From Neobacillus niacini (GTDB lineage: Bacteria; Bacillota; Bacilli; Bacillales; Cytobacillaceae), in NCBI RefSeq assembly GCF_019749295.1, contig NZ_JACWFG010000002.1, positions 209,326 to 273,325 of the forward strand: a stretch of DNA of 64,000 bases. The letters run 5' to 3'. Of this stretch, positions 34,936 through 42,978 are shown in pieces. Each line of letters starts with the position of its first letter. The stretch's first letter is position 1. The position numbers and the translations under genes were made by a program. Under the pieces are notes generated by a model. The model was not told the origin of the DNA, searched no databases, and was given only the letters and a program-made list of their open reading frames with translations.

Positions 34936-34977
34936 TTTGGTGCCTGTCACCACCTTGCGGTGGTGACAGGCACCAAA
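34936..34977. repeat. Perfect 19-bp hairpin of the GGTGCCTGTCACC family
   Basis: Arms of 19 bp from 34936 and to 34977 (core GGTGCCTGTCACCACC / GGTGGTGACAGGCACC) with a TTGC loop and no U tract. It lies 17 bp after the ywqA stop and could protect or terminate its transcript. Confidence 0.85.
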
Positions 34978-34998
34978 ACAACGGATCTGATTTTTACA

Positions 34999-35044
34999 CA
35001 AAAAAAGAGACCTGACATCGTGTTTATGATGTTAGGTCTCTTTT
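34999..35044 (-). terminator. Intrinsic terminator of the 3D-domain gene
   Basis: AAAAGAGACCTGACATC / GATGTTAGGTCTCTTTT arms (about 35003-35019 / 35028-35044) with an A/T flank giving a U tract on the minus strand. Confidence 0.88.
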
Positions 35045-35051
35045 ACGTTTA

Positions 35052-36134
35052 CTATTGTAAGACAACGACTTTTACGGTTCTTCTGCCCCATGCAAATGCT
35101 TTTGCATTGTTTGGCATTAATACATCTATTTTATGGCCTTTGATGGCGCCGCCAGTGTCACCTGCGATTGCTACTCCATATCCTTCAACCCAAACCTTTG
35201 AGCCGAGTGGAATAACAGAAGGGTCCACTGCGATTAATTTCATATTTGGATTTTCTTTAATGTTGTATCCCATGTACGTAATACTACCAGAAGACTGATA
35301 GCTATAGGCAGTTGACGTTACATACATTTCTTTACCAGTAGTTGTTGGCGTCGGTGCCGGTGCTGCAGGAACAGCAGGAGCAGCAGATTTGCTAGCCGCG
35401 CTCATTACTCTAACTGCCTCTTGTTCTTGACGTACCTTCTCTTGTGCCGCTCGCAGCTCCGCTTGTATCCCAGCCATTTGTTGGTCAACTTGACTGTATT
35501 TTTGCTGCGTAACCGCTAATGATTCCTGGTGTTTTTGCAAATTTAGAGCAAGTTCATTTTGCTGTTTTGAAAGCGTTTCCCTTTCTACAGCTAGTTGGTC
35601 CTCATGCTTTGCAATTTCTTCTTTGTCTTTTTCAATCTGCGCAAGATCATTTTCCTGATCTTCAATAATATCATTATCAGCGCTAAACAAAGTTGTTACA
35701 GCATTTGCACGTTGAATAAGATCTCCCACACTTTTAGATTCTAGAATGACATTAATGGCTACATTCAGTTTTTCGTCCTCTTGTAAAGCCACTAATCTGC
35801 TTTTCATAACATCTTTACGGTTGTGGATTTTATCCTGAAGAACGACAATTTCTTCTTTCTTCTTTTCAATCAGTTGTTGAGTTTCCACGATTCTCTTTTG
35901 TGTTTCTGCCAACGCTTGTTTATTTTGTGCTATATAGGATTGTAAAGAGTCCATTTCTTTTTTAATCTTTTCGATTTCTTGATTAATAGAGTTCTTCTCA
36001 TTTGCCTTTTGTTCAAGTTCTTGCTCCACACTATGTAAAGCTTCCTTACTTGATTCTGCATGTGCCACAACAGTCCCTGACACCAATAATACGCATGTTA
36101 GAACCATGAAAATCATACGCTTTAAAAGTTGCAT
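35052..36134 (-). CDS. Secreted coiled-coil protein with C-terminal 3D domain (lytic-transglycosylase-like)
   Basis: 360 aa. Signal peptide ends at AHA-ES (residue 27). About 30-240 is a PcsB/CwlO-like coiled coil (SVEQELEQKANEKNSINQ, LQDKIHNRKDVMKSRL, QRANAVTTLF). After an Ala/Pro/Thr linker, residues about 270-360 are the 3D domain: TSTAYSY, LIAVDPSVIPLGSKVWVEGYG, AGDTGGAIKGHKIDVLM, with the three conserved Asp residues. The 3D fold is a double-psi beta barrel seen in MltA-like enzymes and YocH. Likely a cell-wall hydrolase whose coiled coil could connect to FtsEX, as in CwlO; that is inference. Confidence 0.88.
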   Translation of the reverse strand: MQLLKRMIFMVLTCVLLVSGTVVAHAESSKEALHSVEQELEQKANEKNSINQEIEKIKKEMDSLQSYIAQNKQALAETQKRIVETQQLIEKKKEEIVVLQDKIHNRKDVMKSRLVALQEDEKLNVAINVILESKSVGDLIQRANAVTTLFSADNDIIEDQENDLAQIEKDKEEIAKHEDQLAVERETLSKQQNELALNLQKHQESLAVTQQKYSQVDQQMAGIQAELRAAQEKVRQEQEAVRVMSAASKSAAPAVPAAPAPTPTTTGKEMYVTSTAYSYQSSGSITYMGYNIKENPNMKLIAVDPSVIPLGSKVWVEGYGVAIAGDTGGAIKGHKIDVLMPNNAKAFAWGRRTVKVVVLQ

Positions 36135-36273
36135 ACGCTTCCCCCTTCTCTATTAATCTATTTATACCATGACAATGTACCAGTTATATTACAGAAATGT
36201 TAAAACTCTATCACAAATTGTCATATAACAGTGGAAAACAATGTAAACAGATGAAAAACATAGGTAATTATGC

Positions 36274-36341
36274 GGTGCCTGTCACCACCCGTGGACATTT
36301 ACTCCTATTTGTCCGTGTGGGGTGGACAGTTTGTTTCTAAA
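36274..36341 (+). repeat. GGTGCCTGTCACC element upstream of the 3D-domain gene
   Basis: GGTGCCTGTCACC at 36274-36286, then ACCCGTGGACA and, 35 bp on, GGGGTGGACAG. It is the same subfamily as 31866-31969 but shorter. The remaining intergenic sequence to 36447 shows no gene. Confidence 0.75.
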
Positions 36342-36447
36342 GTGTAGGTTTACGCGCTGTGTTGGTTTCTATATCGTGTTTGTGCACGCGCAAAGAAGGT
36401 GGAAAAAGGGCAATTTTGGTTTAGTTTTGTCTATTATGTGAAGCAAA

Positions 36448-36495
36448 TGACAAAAGAAGGGTTTCGGCAGGAACCGAAACCCTTCTTTTTTGTCA
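36448..36495. terminator. Strong bidirectional terminator
   Basis: 20-bp arms around AAGAAGGGTTTCGG / CCGAAACCCTTCTT (36448-36467 / 36474-36495), with a T6 run on the plus side and A-run on the other. It ends the minus-strand Rpn unit. Confidence 0.9.
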
Positions 36496-36513
36496 TTTCC
36501 TTGTAATATATTG

Positions 36514-36765
36514 TTACTCTTTTGTTTCCTTTAACATCCTGCTTAATTCCTCTACTGAATACGGAGTAAGCTTTGCAGTTTCATTAAGTGTCATGCCTTT
36601 TAACAAAAGACCTCTAATCACACTTATAATACCTTTTTCCAGGCCTTTTTCTATGCCCTGCTCAATACCACTTTCTCTGGCATCTTCTAATCTGCTCCGT
36701 TCATCCGATAGAGCCTTTGCCCGCCGTTCATACTCTTTTCTAGTCTCAGGGTCAGCGCTTAACAT
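36514..36765 (-). CDS. Stand-alone copy of the Rpn C-terminal module
   Basis: 83 aa, about 85 percent identical by eye to residues 199-281 of the full-length Rpn protein encoded just upstream. Homology starts at the ATG of MLSADPETRKEYERR, not before it. The ATG has its own AAAGGGG nine bases upstream, different from the sequence preceding that Met in the full-length gene. Contents: a charged helix, ESGIEQGIEKGLEKG repeats and a C-terminal helix (KLTPYSVEELSRML). It could be a decayed duplicate, but the intact frame and ribosome binding site suggest expression. Small C-terminal Rpn proteins act as inhibitors of full-length Rpn in E. coli. Confidence 0.65.
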   Translation of the reverse strand: MLSADPETRKEYERRAKALSDERSRLEDARESGIEQGIEKGLEKGIISVIRGLLLKGMTLNETAKLTPYSVEELSRMLKETKE

Positions 36766-36837
36766 TATAAGGAACCCCTTTCGATTAAATTAGTCAATCC
36801 TTTGAAATATTATGTGATGGTGTATCCTATTTTAAGG

Positions 36838-37683
36838 CTACTTTTCAACCTCGTTTATCATCCTGCTTAATTCCTCAGCTGAGTAAGGGGTAAGCTTTGC
36901 AGCTTCATCAAGGGTCATGCCTTTTAGTATTAGACCTTTTATTACACTTAAAATCCCTTTTTCTATACCTTTTTCTATGCCGCTTTCTCTCGCGTCTTCT
37001 AATCTGCTCCGTTCATCTGATAGAGCTCTTGCCCGCCGTTCATACTCTTTTCTAGTCTCAGGGTCAGCGCTTAACATTGTCAGTTTCTCTTCGGCTTTAC
37101 TAATTACATCCATCATCAAGACCTCCTTTAGTATACTTTCAGGTAAATCCTCTTTTAAAAATAGCAGCCAGCAATGAAGTGGATTATTCAAATCGTACGT
37201 AATTTCCTCGAATTTTGGAAACTCGATGAAATGGATCTCAAGCAAATCTGTTAAGTTATTCTTTGATCGTGCTTCGCCAATTTTATAGGTGGAATGAAAA
37301 CTCTCATTCCGTAACTCTTCCAGCTTAAAACCTAAAATATTGATTGTTACAGTCTTTTTCAGTTCTCTATATAAACATCCAGATTCAAAATCCTCTACAA
37401 ATAGCTTTGACCAATAAAAAAGAGTTCGGGGAATCATGTTTTTTTGGTTTAATAGTTGAACTTCAATATTTATTTTTTCACCATTAGTCATTTTTGCCTT
37501 TATATCTAAAACACCTAATTTTTCTTCCTTCTTAAATCGGTTGAGTTTTTCATTCTCAATCGTAATATTCACAATGTCTATTTTAAGTATTGCATTAAGC
37601 AGCCCAATTAACAGTTCATTATCATTTTCGTCTCCAAATAATTTTTTAAACAAGAAATCATTTAATGGATTTAGGCGATTCAT
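36838..37683 (-). CDS. Rpn-family recombination-promoting nuclease / PD-(D/E)XK transposase
   Basis: 281 aa. The N-terminus NPLNDFLFKKLFGDENDNELLIGLLNAIL is the family opening. The PD-(D/E)XK core is visible as GVLDIKAKMTNGEKINIEVQLL (Asp, then Glu-x-Gln) and the R-TLFYWSKLF helix follows. The C-terminus carries the variable ESGIEKGIEKGILSVI module. These nucleases cut DNA, promote RecA-independent recombination, and some act in phage defence. An AAGGAGG site precedes the ATG. Immediately downstream is a second copy of its C-terminal module. Confidence 0.87.
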   Translation of the reverse strand: MNRLNPLNDFLFKKLFGDENDNELLIGLLNAILKIDIVNITIENEKLNRFKKEEKLGVLDIKAKMTNGEKINIEVQLLNQKNMIPRTLFYWSKLFVEDFESGCLYRELKKTVTINILGFKLEELRNESFHSTYKIGEARSKNNLTDLLEIHFIEFPKFEEITYDLNNPLHCWLLFLKEDLPESILKEVLMMDVISKAEEKLTMLSADPETRKEYERRARALSDERSRLEDARESGIEKGIEKGILSVIKGLILKGMTLDEAAKLTPYSAEELSRMINEVEK

Positions 37684-37724
37684 TACAGTACCTCCTTATA
37701 CTTTACCATAAAACTTCCATTTCC

Positions 37725-38120
37725 CTAGACCTCCAGTTTCTTGCTGGCAGCCAATACCTTCGGCTCGTCTTTTTCACTTGTTTTCATTCTTTTTCTTCCC
37801 GCGATCAATAAAAAGGCTACTTTGTTGTCTTCCTTAATGGCAAAGTTGGTGAAGATATCGTAAGCATCTTCCTCGGAAAGCTGCTTCCTGCCTTCGATTA
37901 GCTGTAATGATTGGTGTTGACAATTAAATTGGGAGTTAGTCTCACGTATGTGGATGGTAACTCGTGATTGGGTAAGAGGGATTGAATGGTAGGAAAGGTT
38001 TGATGTTGGATGATGAGACTTTTTAGAGAGTAAAATAGCATCGTAGAAATCTGGTTTCCCCTTGATCTCCATTTCCAAGTGACTCGGTCGTTCTCCGATA
38101 AAAATTAGTGAGTTTGGCAT
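37725..38120 (-). CDS. Hypothetical protein, unknown
   Basis: 131 aa from the ATG at 38120 (MPNSLIFIGERPSH), ten bases after GGAGG; a TTG at 38138 is an alternative. Mixed alpha/beta, soluble, with a basic C-terminus (GRKRMKTSEKDE). No recognised family. It ends about 42 bp before the Rpn start and may share its transcript. Confidence 0.5.
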   Translation of the reverse strand: MPNSLIFIGERPSHLEMEIKGKPDFYDAILLSKKSHHPTSNLSYHSIPLTQSRVTIHIRETNSQFNCQHQSLQLIEGRKQLSEEDAYDIFTNFAIKEDNKVAFLLIAGRKRMKTSEKDEPKVLAASKKLEV

Positions 38121-38272
38121 TCGATTGATGACCTCCAATAAGACAAATAATTACATCGATATTTATTATTCGACAATAATTTCAAGACCCCTTTTTCCTC
38201 TACTGGTTTTGAAGCTCTCATTGAGGTAAATGTGTATAATTTATGTCATCCTAGTAAAGACCATCGTAACTA

Positions 38273-38307
38273 TAAAAAAAGAGGCCGCTGACATATTATC
38301 AGCGGCC
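38273..38307 (-). terminator. Intrinsic terminator of the ssb unit
   Basis: GGCCGCTGA / TCAGCGGCC (38283-38291 / 38299-38307) with a U-rich tail on the minus strand. Confidence 0.88.
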
Positions 38308-38329
38308 TTGAAAAATAAAACACAGGGGG

Positions 38330-38409
38330 TTTTGTACTAGTTTGTCCCAATGTACAAAAATTATTCATAATAAATGGATAAAAAAATTCCGGCGCTGCCC
38401 GGCCGGAAA
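38330..38409. repeat. Two short inverted repeats in the ssb downstream gap
   Basis: TTTTGTAC / GTACAAAA (38330-38337 / 38352-38359) and TTCCGGC / GCCGGAA around 38387-38409. Neither has a U tract. Role unknown. Nothing else is seen in 38308-38519. Confidence 0.45.
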
Positions 38410-38519
38410 TGGGGATACTTTGGGGATAATGCCTTTTTATCTGCCTTCGGGGAAATCTTATAAAAAACTTTTAGGAGTCCATTTTTATTCAAATACCGAG
38501 TCTCAAGGATGATGATTTT

Positions 38520-38798
38520 TTAAAAGTGAATGGAGATATGATCGTGAACTTGTGATGGTGTGTGTGTATGGTGTGGTGTGGGGTAGTTTCTGATTGGGCT
38601 CCATTCTCTTTCCTTTAACTGCCCTTTCATTATCCATTCTAGCTGGCCGATTCTCTTCTGCAGACTATCCATGTTTTGGTTCATCTCGTTCATTCTTTTT
38701 TGCAGCTTATCATTATTCTGATTCGCACGTCCTACCATTTTTATCAAACTTTCAAGCAGTTGTTCTAAACTGGCTGCAACATCCTCACGATTACTCAA
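38520..38798 (-). CDS. Small coiled-coil protein coupled to ssb
   Basis: 92 aa. Residues 5-62 form a heptad-like coiled coil (LEQLLESLIKMV, NDKLQKRMNEMNQNMDSLQKRIGQLE). The tail is rich in His, Pro and Thr (TPHHTHTP). Its ATG overlaps the ssb stop by 4 bp, so it is translated with the single-stranded DNA-binding protein. No family recognised. Confidence 0.6.
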   Translation of the reverse strand: MSNREDVAASLEQLLESLIKMVGRANQNNDKLQKRMNEMNQNMDSLQKRIGQLEWIMKGQLKEREWSPIRNYPTPHHTHTPSQVHDHISIHF

Positions 38799-39181
38799 AA
38801 TGGAAGCTCCTCCTTCGTTACCGTAACACTTAGCGGCGTTGGCACTACTGGACTATAATTTGGTTTTGCACTCAAGAATTGAATTTGCTCAGCCACCACC
38901 TCCGTTACATAAACCCTTTTTCCTTCTTTATTTTCATAATGACGGCTGTGCAGCCTGCCGGTTACCCCAACGACTGAACCTTTTCGGCAGTATTGTGCCG
39001 TATTTTCCGCAGATTTCTTCCAAAGTGTGCATTGAACAAAATCCGCCTCAATTTCTCCATGCTGGTTTCGGAATTGCCGGCTGACTGCTAACGTCACAGT
39101 AGTTACGGGCAGCCCCTCGCTTGTCTTTCTCAGCTCCGGATCCCGCGTCAGCCTTCCTACAAGCGTGACTTGATTGATCAT
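38795..39181 (-). CDS. ssbB: Single-stranded DNA-binding protein (SsbB-like)
   Basis: 128 aa. OB-fold opening INQVTLVGRLTRDPELR, then FVQCTLWKKSAENTAQYCRKGS and VTGRL. The short C-terminal part ends EELPF, a reduced form of the acidic tip. Short length and position near ywpF/ywqA match B. subtilis ssbB (ywpH), which acts in transformation, rather than the replicative ssbA in the rpsF-rpsR operon. No clear ComK box seen upstream. Confidence 0.87.
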   Translation of the reverse strand: MINQVTLVGRLTRDPELRKTSEGLPVTTVTLAVSRQFRNQHGEIEADFVQCTLWKKSAENTAQYCRKGSVVGVTGRLHSRHYENKEGKRVYVTEVVAEQIQFLSAKPNYSPVVPTPLSVTVTKEELPF

Positions 39182-39379
39182 ACAAAACTCTCCTCTCCTT
39201 TTGATGGCTTAATCATAGTCCTTCACCCACTTCATGTAAAACGGCCATTTAGAGCTTTCCGAGGTGCCTTTTGCTCCAAAATCATCATTTCCCCTGCTCT
39301 AAAAAACCAGTTTGAAAGTCCTAAATTTTAACAAAATGCTGACTTGCAAAAAACGACAAATATTTTTCGACATTTGTTT

Positions 39380-39400
39380 CCAAAAGGATTATGCTATAAT
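39380..39400 (+). promoter_or_regulatory. Extended -10 promoter of the ywpF-like gene
   Basis: TGCTATAAT with perfect TATAAT at 39395-39400 and TG one base upstream. Only a weak -35 (ATTTGT) lies 17 bp upstream. Confidence 0.6.
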
Positions 39401-39442
39401 TTAGAAAAAGTGAACGAGAATCGATAAGTGGAGGGATCGCAA

Positions 39443-39874
39443 ATGAAAACCTTTAAGTTAGTCGCTTTGGAAGTTGTTGACGGTGCAAATACGGTGGAAA
39501 TTCCATTAGAAGATGGATTAATTATCAATAAAGAAAACGAACGTGCCAGTTGGCTGCTTGAGGCTTACACGGATTTATCCCTTTATGACTACTTCAAACA
39601 AGTCCAGCAAGATAGCCGCGAGGTCATTGTACAGGCTGTCATCACGAAGCGCGAAAACACTCCTGCCTATTTCCAAACGAGAATTGCTTCACTTCACAAA
39701 TTTGAAAAACATATAAGTGTCCTGTTTGAAGGTCAATTACGCCGAAACAGAAGTGATTACTCCGAGTTATTGCTCGATAGTCTGCTTGAAAAGGGTCTTG
39801 GCGGTCAGGCTTTACTGGAAGAATTTAAGGACAAAATGAAAAGCAAACCGAAATTAAAAATTAAACATGATTAA
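39443..39874 (+). CDS. ywpF: YwpF-family protein
   Basis: 143 aa from the ATG at 39443 (MKTFKLVALEVVDG), which follows GGAGGG; a GTG five codons earlier overlaps the ribosome binding site. The N-terminus and the GLIINKENERASWLLEAY segment match YwpF of B. subtilis, found at the same place between fabZ and ssbB. Soluble, function unknown. Confidence 0.78.
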   Translation: MKTFKLVALEVVDGANTVEIPLEDGLIINKENERASWLLEAYTDLSLYDYFKQVQQDSREVIVQAVITKRENTPAYFQTRIASLHKFEKHISVLFEGQLRRNRSDYSELLLDSLLEKGLGGQALLEEFKDKMKSKPKLKIKHD

Positions 39875-39903
39875 AAAGGGCAGGCTGCATGAGCCGGCCC
39901 TTT
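39875..39903. terminator. Bidirectional terminator
   Basis: AAAGGGC / GCCCTTT with inner GCT/AGC pairs (39875-39903), between convergent ywpF and the lipoprotein gene. Confidence 0.75.
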
Positions 39904-39910
39904 CTACTTA

Positions 39911-40255
39911 CTATCTATCCCTATTGTTGCGGTCGTTAGCGTCACGGTCGTCTTCAATCATTTCTTCACCGCGAGTATTTCTGTCTCTCATTATGTCTTT
40001 GTCGGTGTCAGTGTTAATGTCGTTGTTGTTGTAACGAGTGTTGGTGTTGTTTAATCCATCATCACCGTTGTTGTCGTTGTTGTCGTTGTTGTCGTTGTTG
40101 TCGTTGCCATCCATGTTGTTATCATCATCAAGTGGAGTATCCACTTCGTCGTTCACTGGAGGCGGTGGATTTTGATCATCATCATTATTACAACCCGCTA
40201 ACATAAACCCTGACAGAAGTGCACTTAATAGCACTAAAAACAGCTTTTTCTTCAA
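39911..40255 (-). CDS. Asn/Asp-rich lipoprotein
   Basis: 114 aa from a TTG at 40255, nine bases after GAAAGGGG. The signal peptide ends in the lipobox LAGC, so the Cys is lipidated and the protein sits on the outer face of the membrane. The mature part is low-complexity: PPPP, then DNNDNNDNN from a 9-bp repeat, then Arg/Asp-rich. No folded domain is seen. It may bind cations or act as a linker-like spore or surface protein. Confidence 0.72.
   Translation of the reverse strand: MKKKLFLVLLSALLSGFMLAGCNNDDDQNPPPPVNDEVDTPLDDDNNMDGNDNNDNNDNNDNNGDDGLNNTNTRYNNNDINTDTDKDIMRDRNTRGEEMIEDDRDANDRNNRDR
40067..40102 (-). repeat. Four tandem 9-bp repeats coding for Asn-Asn-Asp
   Basis: GTTGTTGTC units start at 40067, 40076, 40085 and 40094. 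Unit number is likely variable by slippage without frameshift. Confidence 0.9.
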
Positions 40256-40348
40256 ACGTAAAAGCCCCTTTCCATAGGAAAAATATTGACCCGTTTGACT
40301 TGGTCTTCTGTTATTTTCCCCAAGAATTTTAGGACTATTACACAAAAA

Positions 40349-40374
40349 AATAATCGGAGATTTCCCCGATTATT
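40349..40374 (-). terminator. Intrinsic terminator overlapping the fabZ stop
   Basis: AATAATCGG / CCGATTATT (40349-40357 / 40366-40374) with a U run on the minus strand. Confidence 0.82.
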
Positions 40375-40795
40375 TTCCTAGTGCAAAGGTGATTTCCGCT
40401 TCGCAAGCTACTTCTCCATCCACGGTTGCCACTGCTTTTCCTTTTCCAATTGGACCGCGCAAACGGATGATTTCGACTTCAAGTCGTAATTGATCACCCG
40501 GTTTTACTTGTTTTTTAAACCGGCAGCTGTCAATTCCAGCAAAAAATGCCAATTTGCCGCGATTTTCTTCTTTTTTCAATACAGCAACTGCACCAACTTG
40601 AGCCAGCGCCTCCACAATTAACACCCCTGGCATAACGGGATAGTCAGGAAAATGACCATTGAAAAACTCTTCATTTGCTGTCACATTCTTGATACCAACG
40701 GCCTTAACGCCTTCTTCTACTTCTAAAATTTTATCTACAAGTAAAAATGGATAACGATGGGGAATAATTTCTTTTATTTGTTGTACGTCTAACAT
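40370..40795 (-). CDS. fabZ: 3-hydroxyacyl-ACP dehydratase FabZ
   Basis: 141 aa, full length. Hotdog fold with catalytic His in [12 protein letters not shown] ... [22 protein letters not shown] (GHFP with His, and Glu in VEALAQ). It dehydrates 3-hydroxyacyl-ACP in fatty-acid elongation. GAGGTAC ribosome binding site. In B. subtilis (ywpB) it also lies downstream of mbl. Its own terminator overlaps the stop. Confidence 0.95.
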   Translation of the reverse strand: MLDVQQIKEIIPHRYPFLLVDKILEVEEGVKAVGIKNVTANEEFFNGHFPDYPVMPGVLIVEALAQVGAVAVLKKEENRGKLAFFAGIDSCRFKKQVKPGDQLRLEVEIIRLRGPIGKGKAVATVDGEVACEAEITFALGK

Positions 40796-40854
40796 TTTTA
40801 GTACCTCCTCATAGGAACTGATATATACATTTTACTATTAAGAGGATACAAAAA

Positions 40855-40876
40855 GGAAGGGCATGTGTGCCCTTCC
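40855..40876 (-). terminator. Intrinsic terminator of the EpuA-like gene
   Basis: GGAAGGGCA / TGCCCTTCC arms (40855-40863 / 40868-40876), U-tailed on the minus strand. Confidence 0.82.
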
Positions 40877-40879
40877 TCG

Positions 40880-41212
40880 TTATTTTTTTTCTACTAAGTC
40901 AATTATATGTGTCCAAGTGGACCCTTTTAACACATCTCCAGGATCTCCGCTTCCGAGCACACCGTACCCAATCGCAGCACCCGCCAGCATAAAGACTCCA
41001 GTAAATACGACCAACAGGATCATGCGAAGCCAGATTGGAATAAGACGGATCCGAATCCGCTTATTTACATTTTCAGCTTTGCGGGCCTTTTGAGCACTTT
41101 TGACCTTAGAAGCTTTTTGAGTAGCTGGTTTTTCTACAGTCTTTTTCCCATCTACTTTTTTCTGTTTATAATCTTCTCTTGTCTTCACCTGTTTTAGATG
41201 ATTTACTGACAT
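40880..41212 (-). CDS. EpuA-family small membrane protein
   Basis: 110 aa. A Lys-rich cytoplasmic N-terminus (about 1-50, KKVDGKKTVEKPATQKASK) precedes IRIRLIPIWLRMILLVV and one membrane segment (about 58-82) ending GAAIGYGVLG. The RxRLIPxWLR block before the membrane helix is the EpuA signature; such proteins are often labelled DNA-directed RNA polymerase subunit beta in databases. It occupies the place where flhO-flhP lie in B. subtilis. Confidence 0.72.
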   Translation of the reverse strand: MSVNHLKQVKTREDYKQKKVDGKKTVEKPATQKASKVKSAQKARKAENVNKRIRIRLIPIWLRMILLVVFTGVFMLAGAAIGYGVLGSGDPGDVLKGSTWTHIIDLVEKK

Positions 41213-41404
41213 ACTTTATTCCCCTTTTAACCGAAATCCATCTATATTGTATAAGACTTTTCAATGTCATCTTCTGCTGATATTTTCATTTTACCTAATA
41301 TTATACTCTATTTTATAAAAAAATTAGGGAATAAGCAGTAATTTTTGCAGAAAAAGTATTACCATGGAAAAAAGTGGCGAAAAATATAGGGGATCTAGCC
41401 AAAA

Positions 41405-41625
41405 AAATCTTGGGTAATTAAGCGGAGAATTTCCGCTTAACTTATTTTTTTTATTAAAAAATGCCTAAATAGACGGAGAAACTCCGCCTATTTGTTCAAA
41501 AACGTGATAATGGTGGAGTTTTCATTGCTTAAGCGGAGAACCTCCGCCTATTTACCCCGAAACAAGCTCCATTCTCTACTTAACCGGAAAATCTCCGCTT
41601 ATGATACTTAAGCCTATTACTCGAT
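41405..41625 (+). repeat. Four-hairpin intergenic element, copy 4
   Basis: Hairpins at 41418-41440 (perfect TTAAGCGGA/TCCGCTTAA), 41467-41493, 41528-41553 and 41580-41602. Spacing of 50-60 bp is as in the other copies, but spacers are more diverged and the terminal TGTTGATTT repeats are not recognisable. It lies upstream of the EpuA-like gene and downstream of mbl. Confidence 0.78.
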
Positions 41626-41670
41626 TAAGGTCAGTCTTTAGATTTTACGAGATAGTATCCCTAATAAAGA

Positions 41671-41692
41671 AACTCGCCCATTACGGCGAGTT
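41671..41692 (-). terminator. Intrinsic terminator of mbl
   Basis: AACTCGCC / GGCGAGTT (41671-41678 / 41685-41692), with a modest U tract on the minus strand. Confidence 0.7.
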
Positions 41693-41720
41693 TTACTTAT
41701 AAGGTAAGATGTCCTACCTG

Positions 41721-42722
41721 TTATCCAAGTTTTCTTTTCGCAATTCGGTCGATGTTGTCTAACATAATGCCTGTTCCGATTGCTACACAGTCCATTGGAT
41801 TTTCGGCCACTAGGACTGGTACCTTCAACTCATCCGCAAGCAATGTGTCGATTCCGTGGAGTAAAGCTCCTCCGCCTGTTAGGATGACACCGCGGTCGAT
41901 AATATCCGCTGATAGTTCTGGCGGTGTGCGCTCAAGAACACTTTTAGCCGCTTGCACAATCACAGCCACTGATTCGCGTAATGCGCCTTCGATTTCTTCT
42001 GAACGGACGGTAATCGTACGCGGTAAGCCGCTGACCATGTCACGTCCGCGGATATCCATTTCCTCTGAGCGTGATCCTGGAAATACGGTACCGATGTTGA
42101 TTTTAATATTTTCAGCTGTGCGCTCACCGATTAATAGCTTATACTCACGCTTAATGTGGTTGAGAATTTCCATGTCGAACTTGTCGCCGGCCATTTTTAT
42201 AGAGGATGAAGTTACGATATCGCCCATTGATAGGACGGCAACATCTGTCGTTCCGCCGCCGATGTCGACAACCAAGTTACCGCTCGGTTGGAAAATATCC
42301 ATTCCTGCGCCAATGGCTGCCACTTTCGGTTCTTCTTCTAAGTAAATCTTCTTGCCGCCGCTTTTTTCAGCCGCTTCTCTGATTGCCTTTTGCTCCACGC
42401 TTGTGATGTTCGTTGGACAGCAAATCAAAATGCGCGGTTTTGATAAAAAGCCTTTTACATTTAACTTATTAATAAAATGTTTTAACATTGCTTCTGTAAC
42501 GTCAAAGTCAGCGATTACTCCATCTTTTAACGGACGAATCGCGACAATGTTCCCAGGTGTACGTCCGACCATACGGCGAGCTTCTTCTCCGACAGCAAGA
42601 ACACGGTTTGTATTTTTATCAATTGCTACAACAGAAGGCTCATTCAATACAATTCCACGGCCTTTTACGTGAATTAACACGTTAGCCGTTCCCAAATCAA
42701 TCCCAATATCCCTAGCAAACAT
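41721..42722 (-). CDS. mbl: Rod-shape-determining actin-like protein Mbl
   Basis: 333 aa from the ATG at 42722 (MFARDIGIDLGTANVLI); a longer frame begins inside the AAGGAGG site. Actin-family motifs: phosphate 1 DIGIDLGTAN, connect DGVIADFDVTEAML, phosphate 2 VVDIGGGTTDVAV, adenosine VILTGGGALLHG. Very close to Mbl of B. subtilis over its whole length. It forms membrane-associated filaments that guide lateral wall synthesis. Position next to spoIIID confirms mbl rather than mreB or mreBH. Confidence 0.96.
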   Translation of the reverse strand: MFARDIGIDLGTANVLIHVKGRGIVLNEPSVVAIDKNTNRVLAVGEEARRMVGRTPGNIVAIRPLKDGVIADFDVTEAMLKHFINKLNVKGFLSKPRILICCPTNITSVEQKAIREAAEKSGGKKIYLEEEPKVAAIGAGMDIFQPSGNLVVDIGGGTTDVAVLSMGDIVTSSSIKMAGDKFDMEILNHIKREYKLLIGERTAENIKINIGTVFPGSRSEEMDIRGRDMVSGLPRTITVRSEEIEGALRESVAVIVQAAKSVLERTPPELSADIIDRGVILTGGGALLHGIDTLLADELKVPVLVAENPMDCVAIGTGIMLDNIDRIAKRKLG

Positions 42723-42978
42723 TCTCTTTTCTTTCCTCCTTGAAACGGTCATACTTCCTAATTGCTAATTGTACCATATTCCTTAAAATTTCCATACTTT
42801 AAACCTAAAAAACGTAGAAATTTGTCGGAAAAAATTACTTGAAAGAGAATGTATGCCTTTTTGACCATTAAAAATGGCCCTTTTCCCGACTTTCTTAGAA
42901 TGCTCCAAGAAGTCTTTGAAAATGGCCATTTCAAAACATTTTTTCTTTCCACACAGAGATTTTTTCTCGAAGGTCGGC

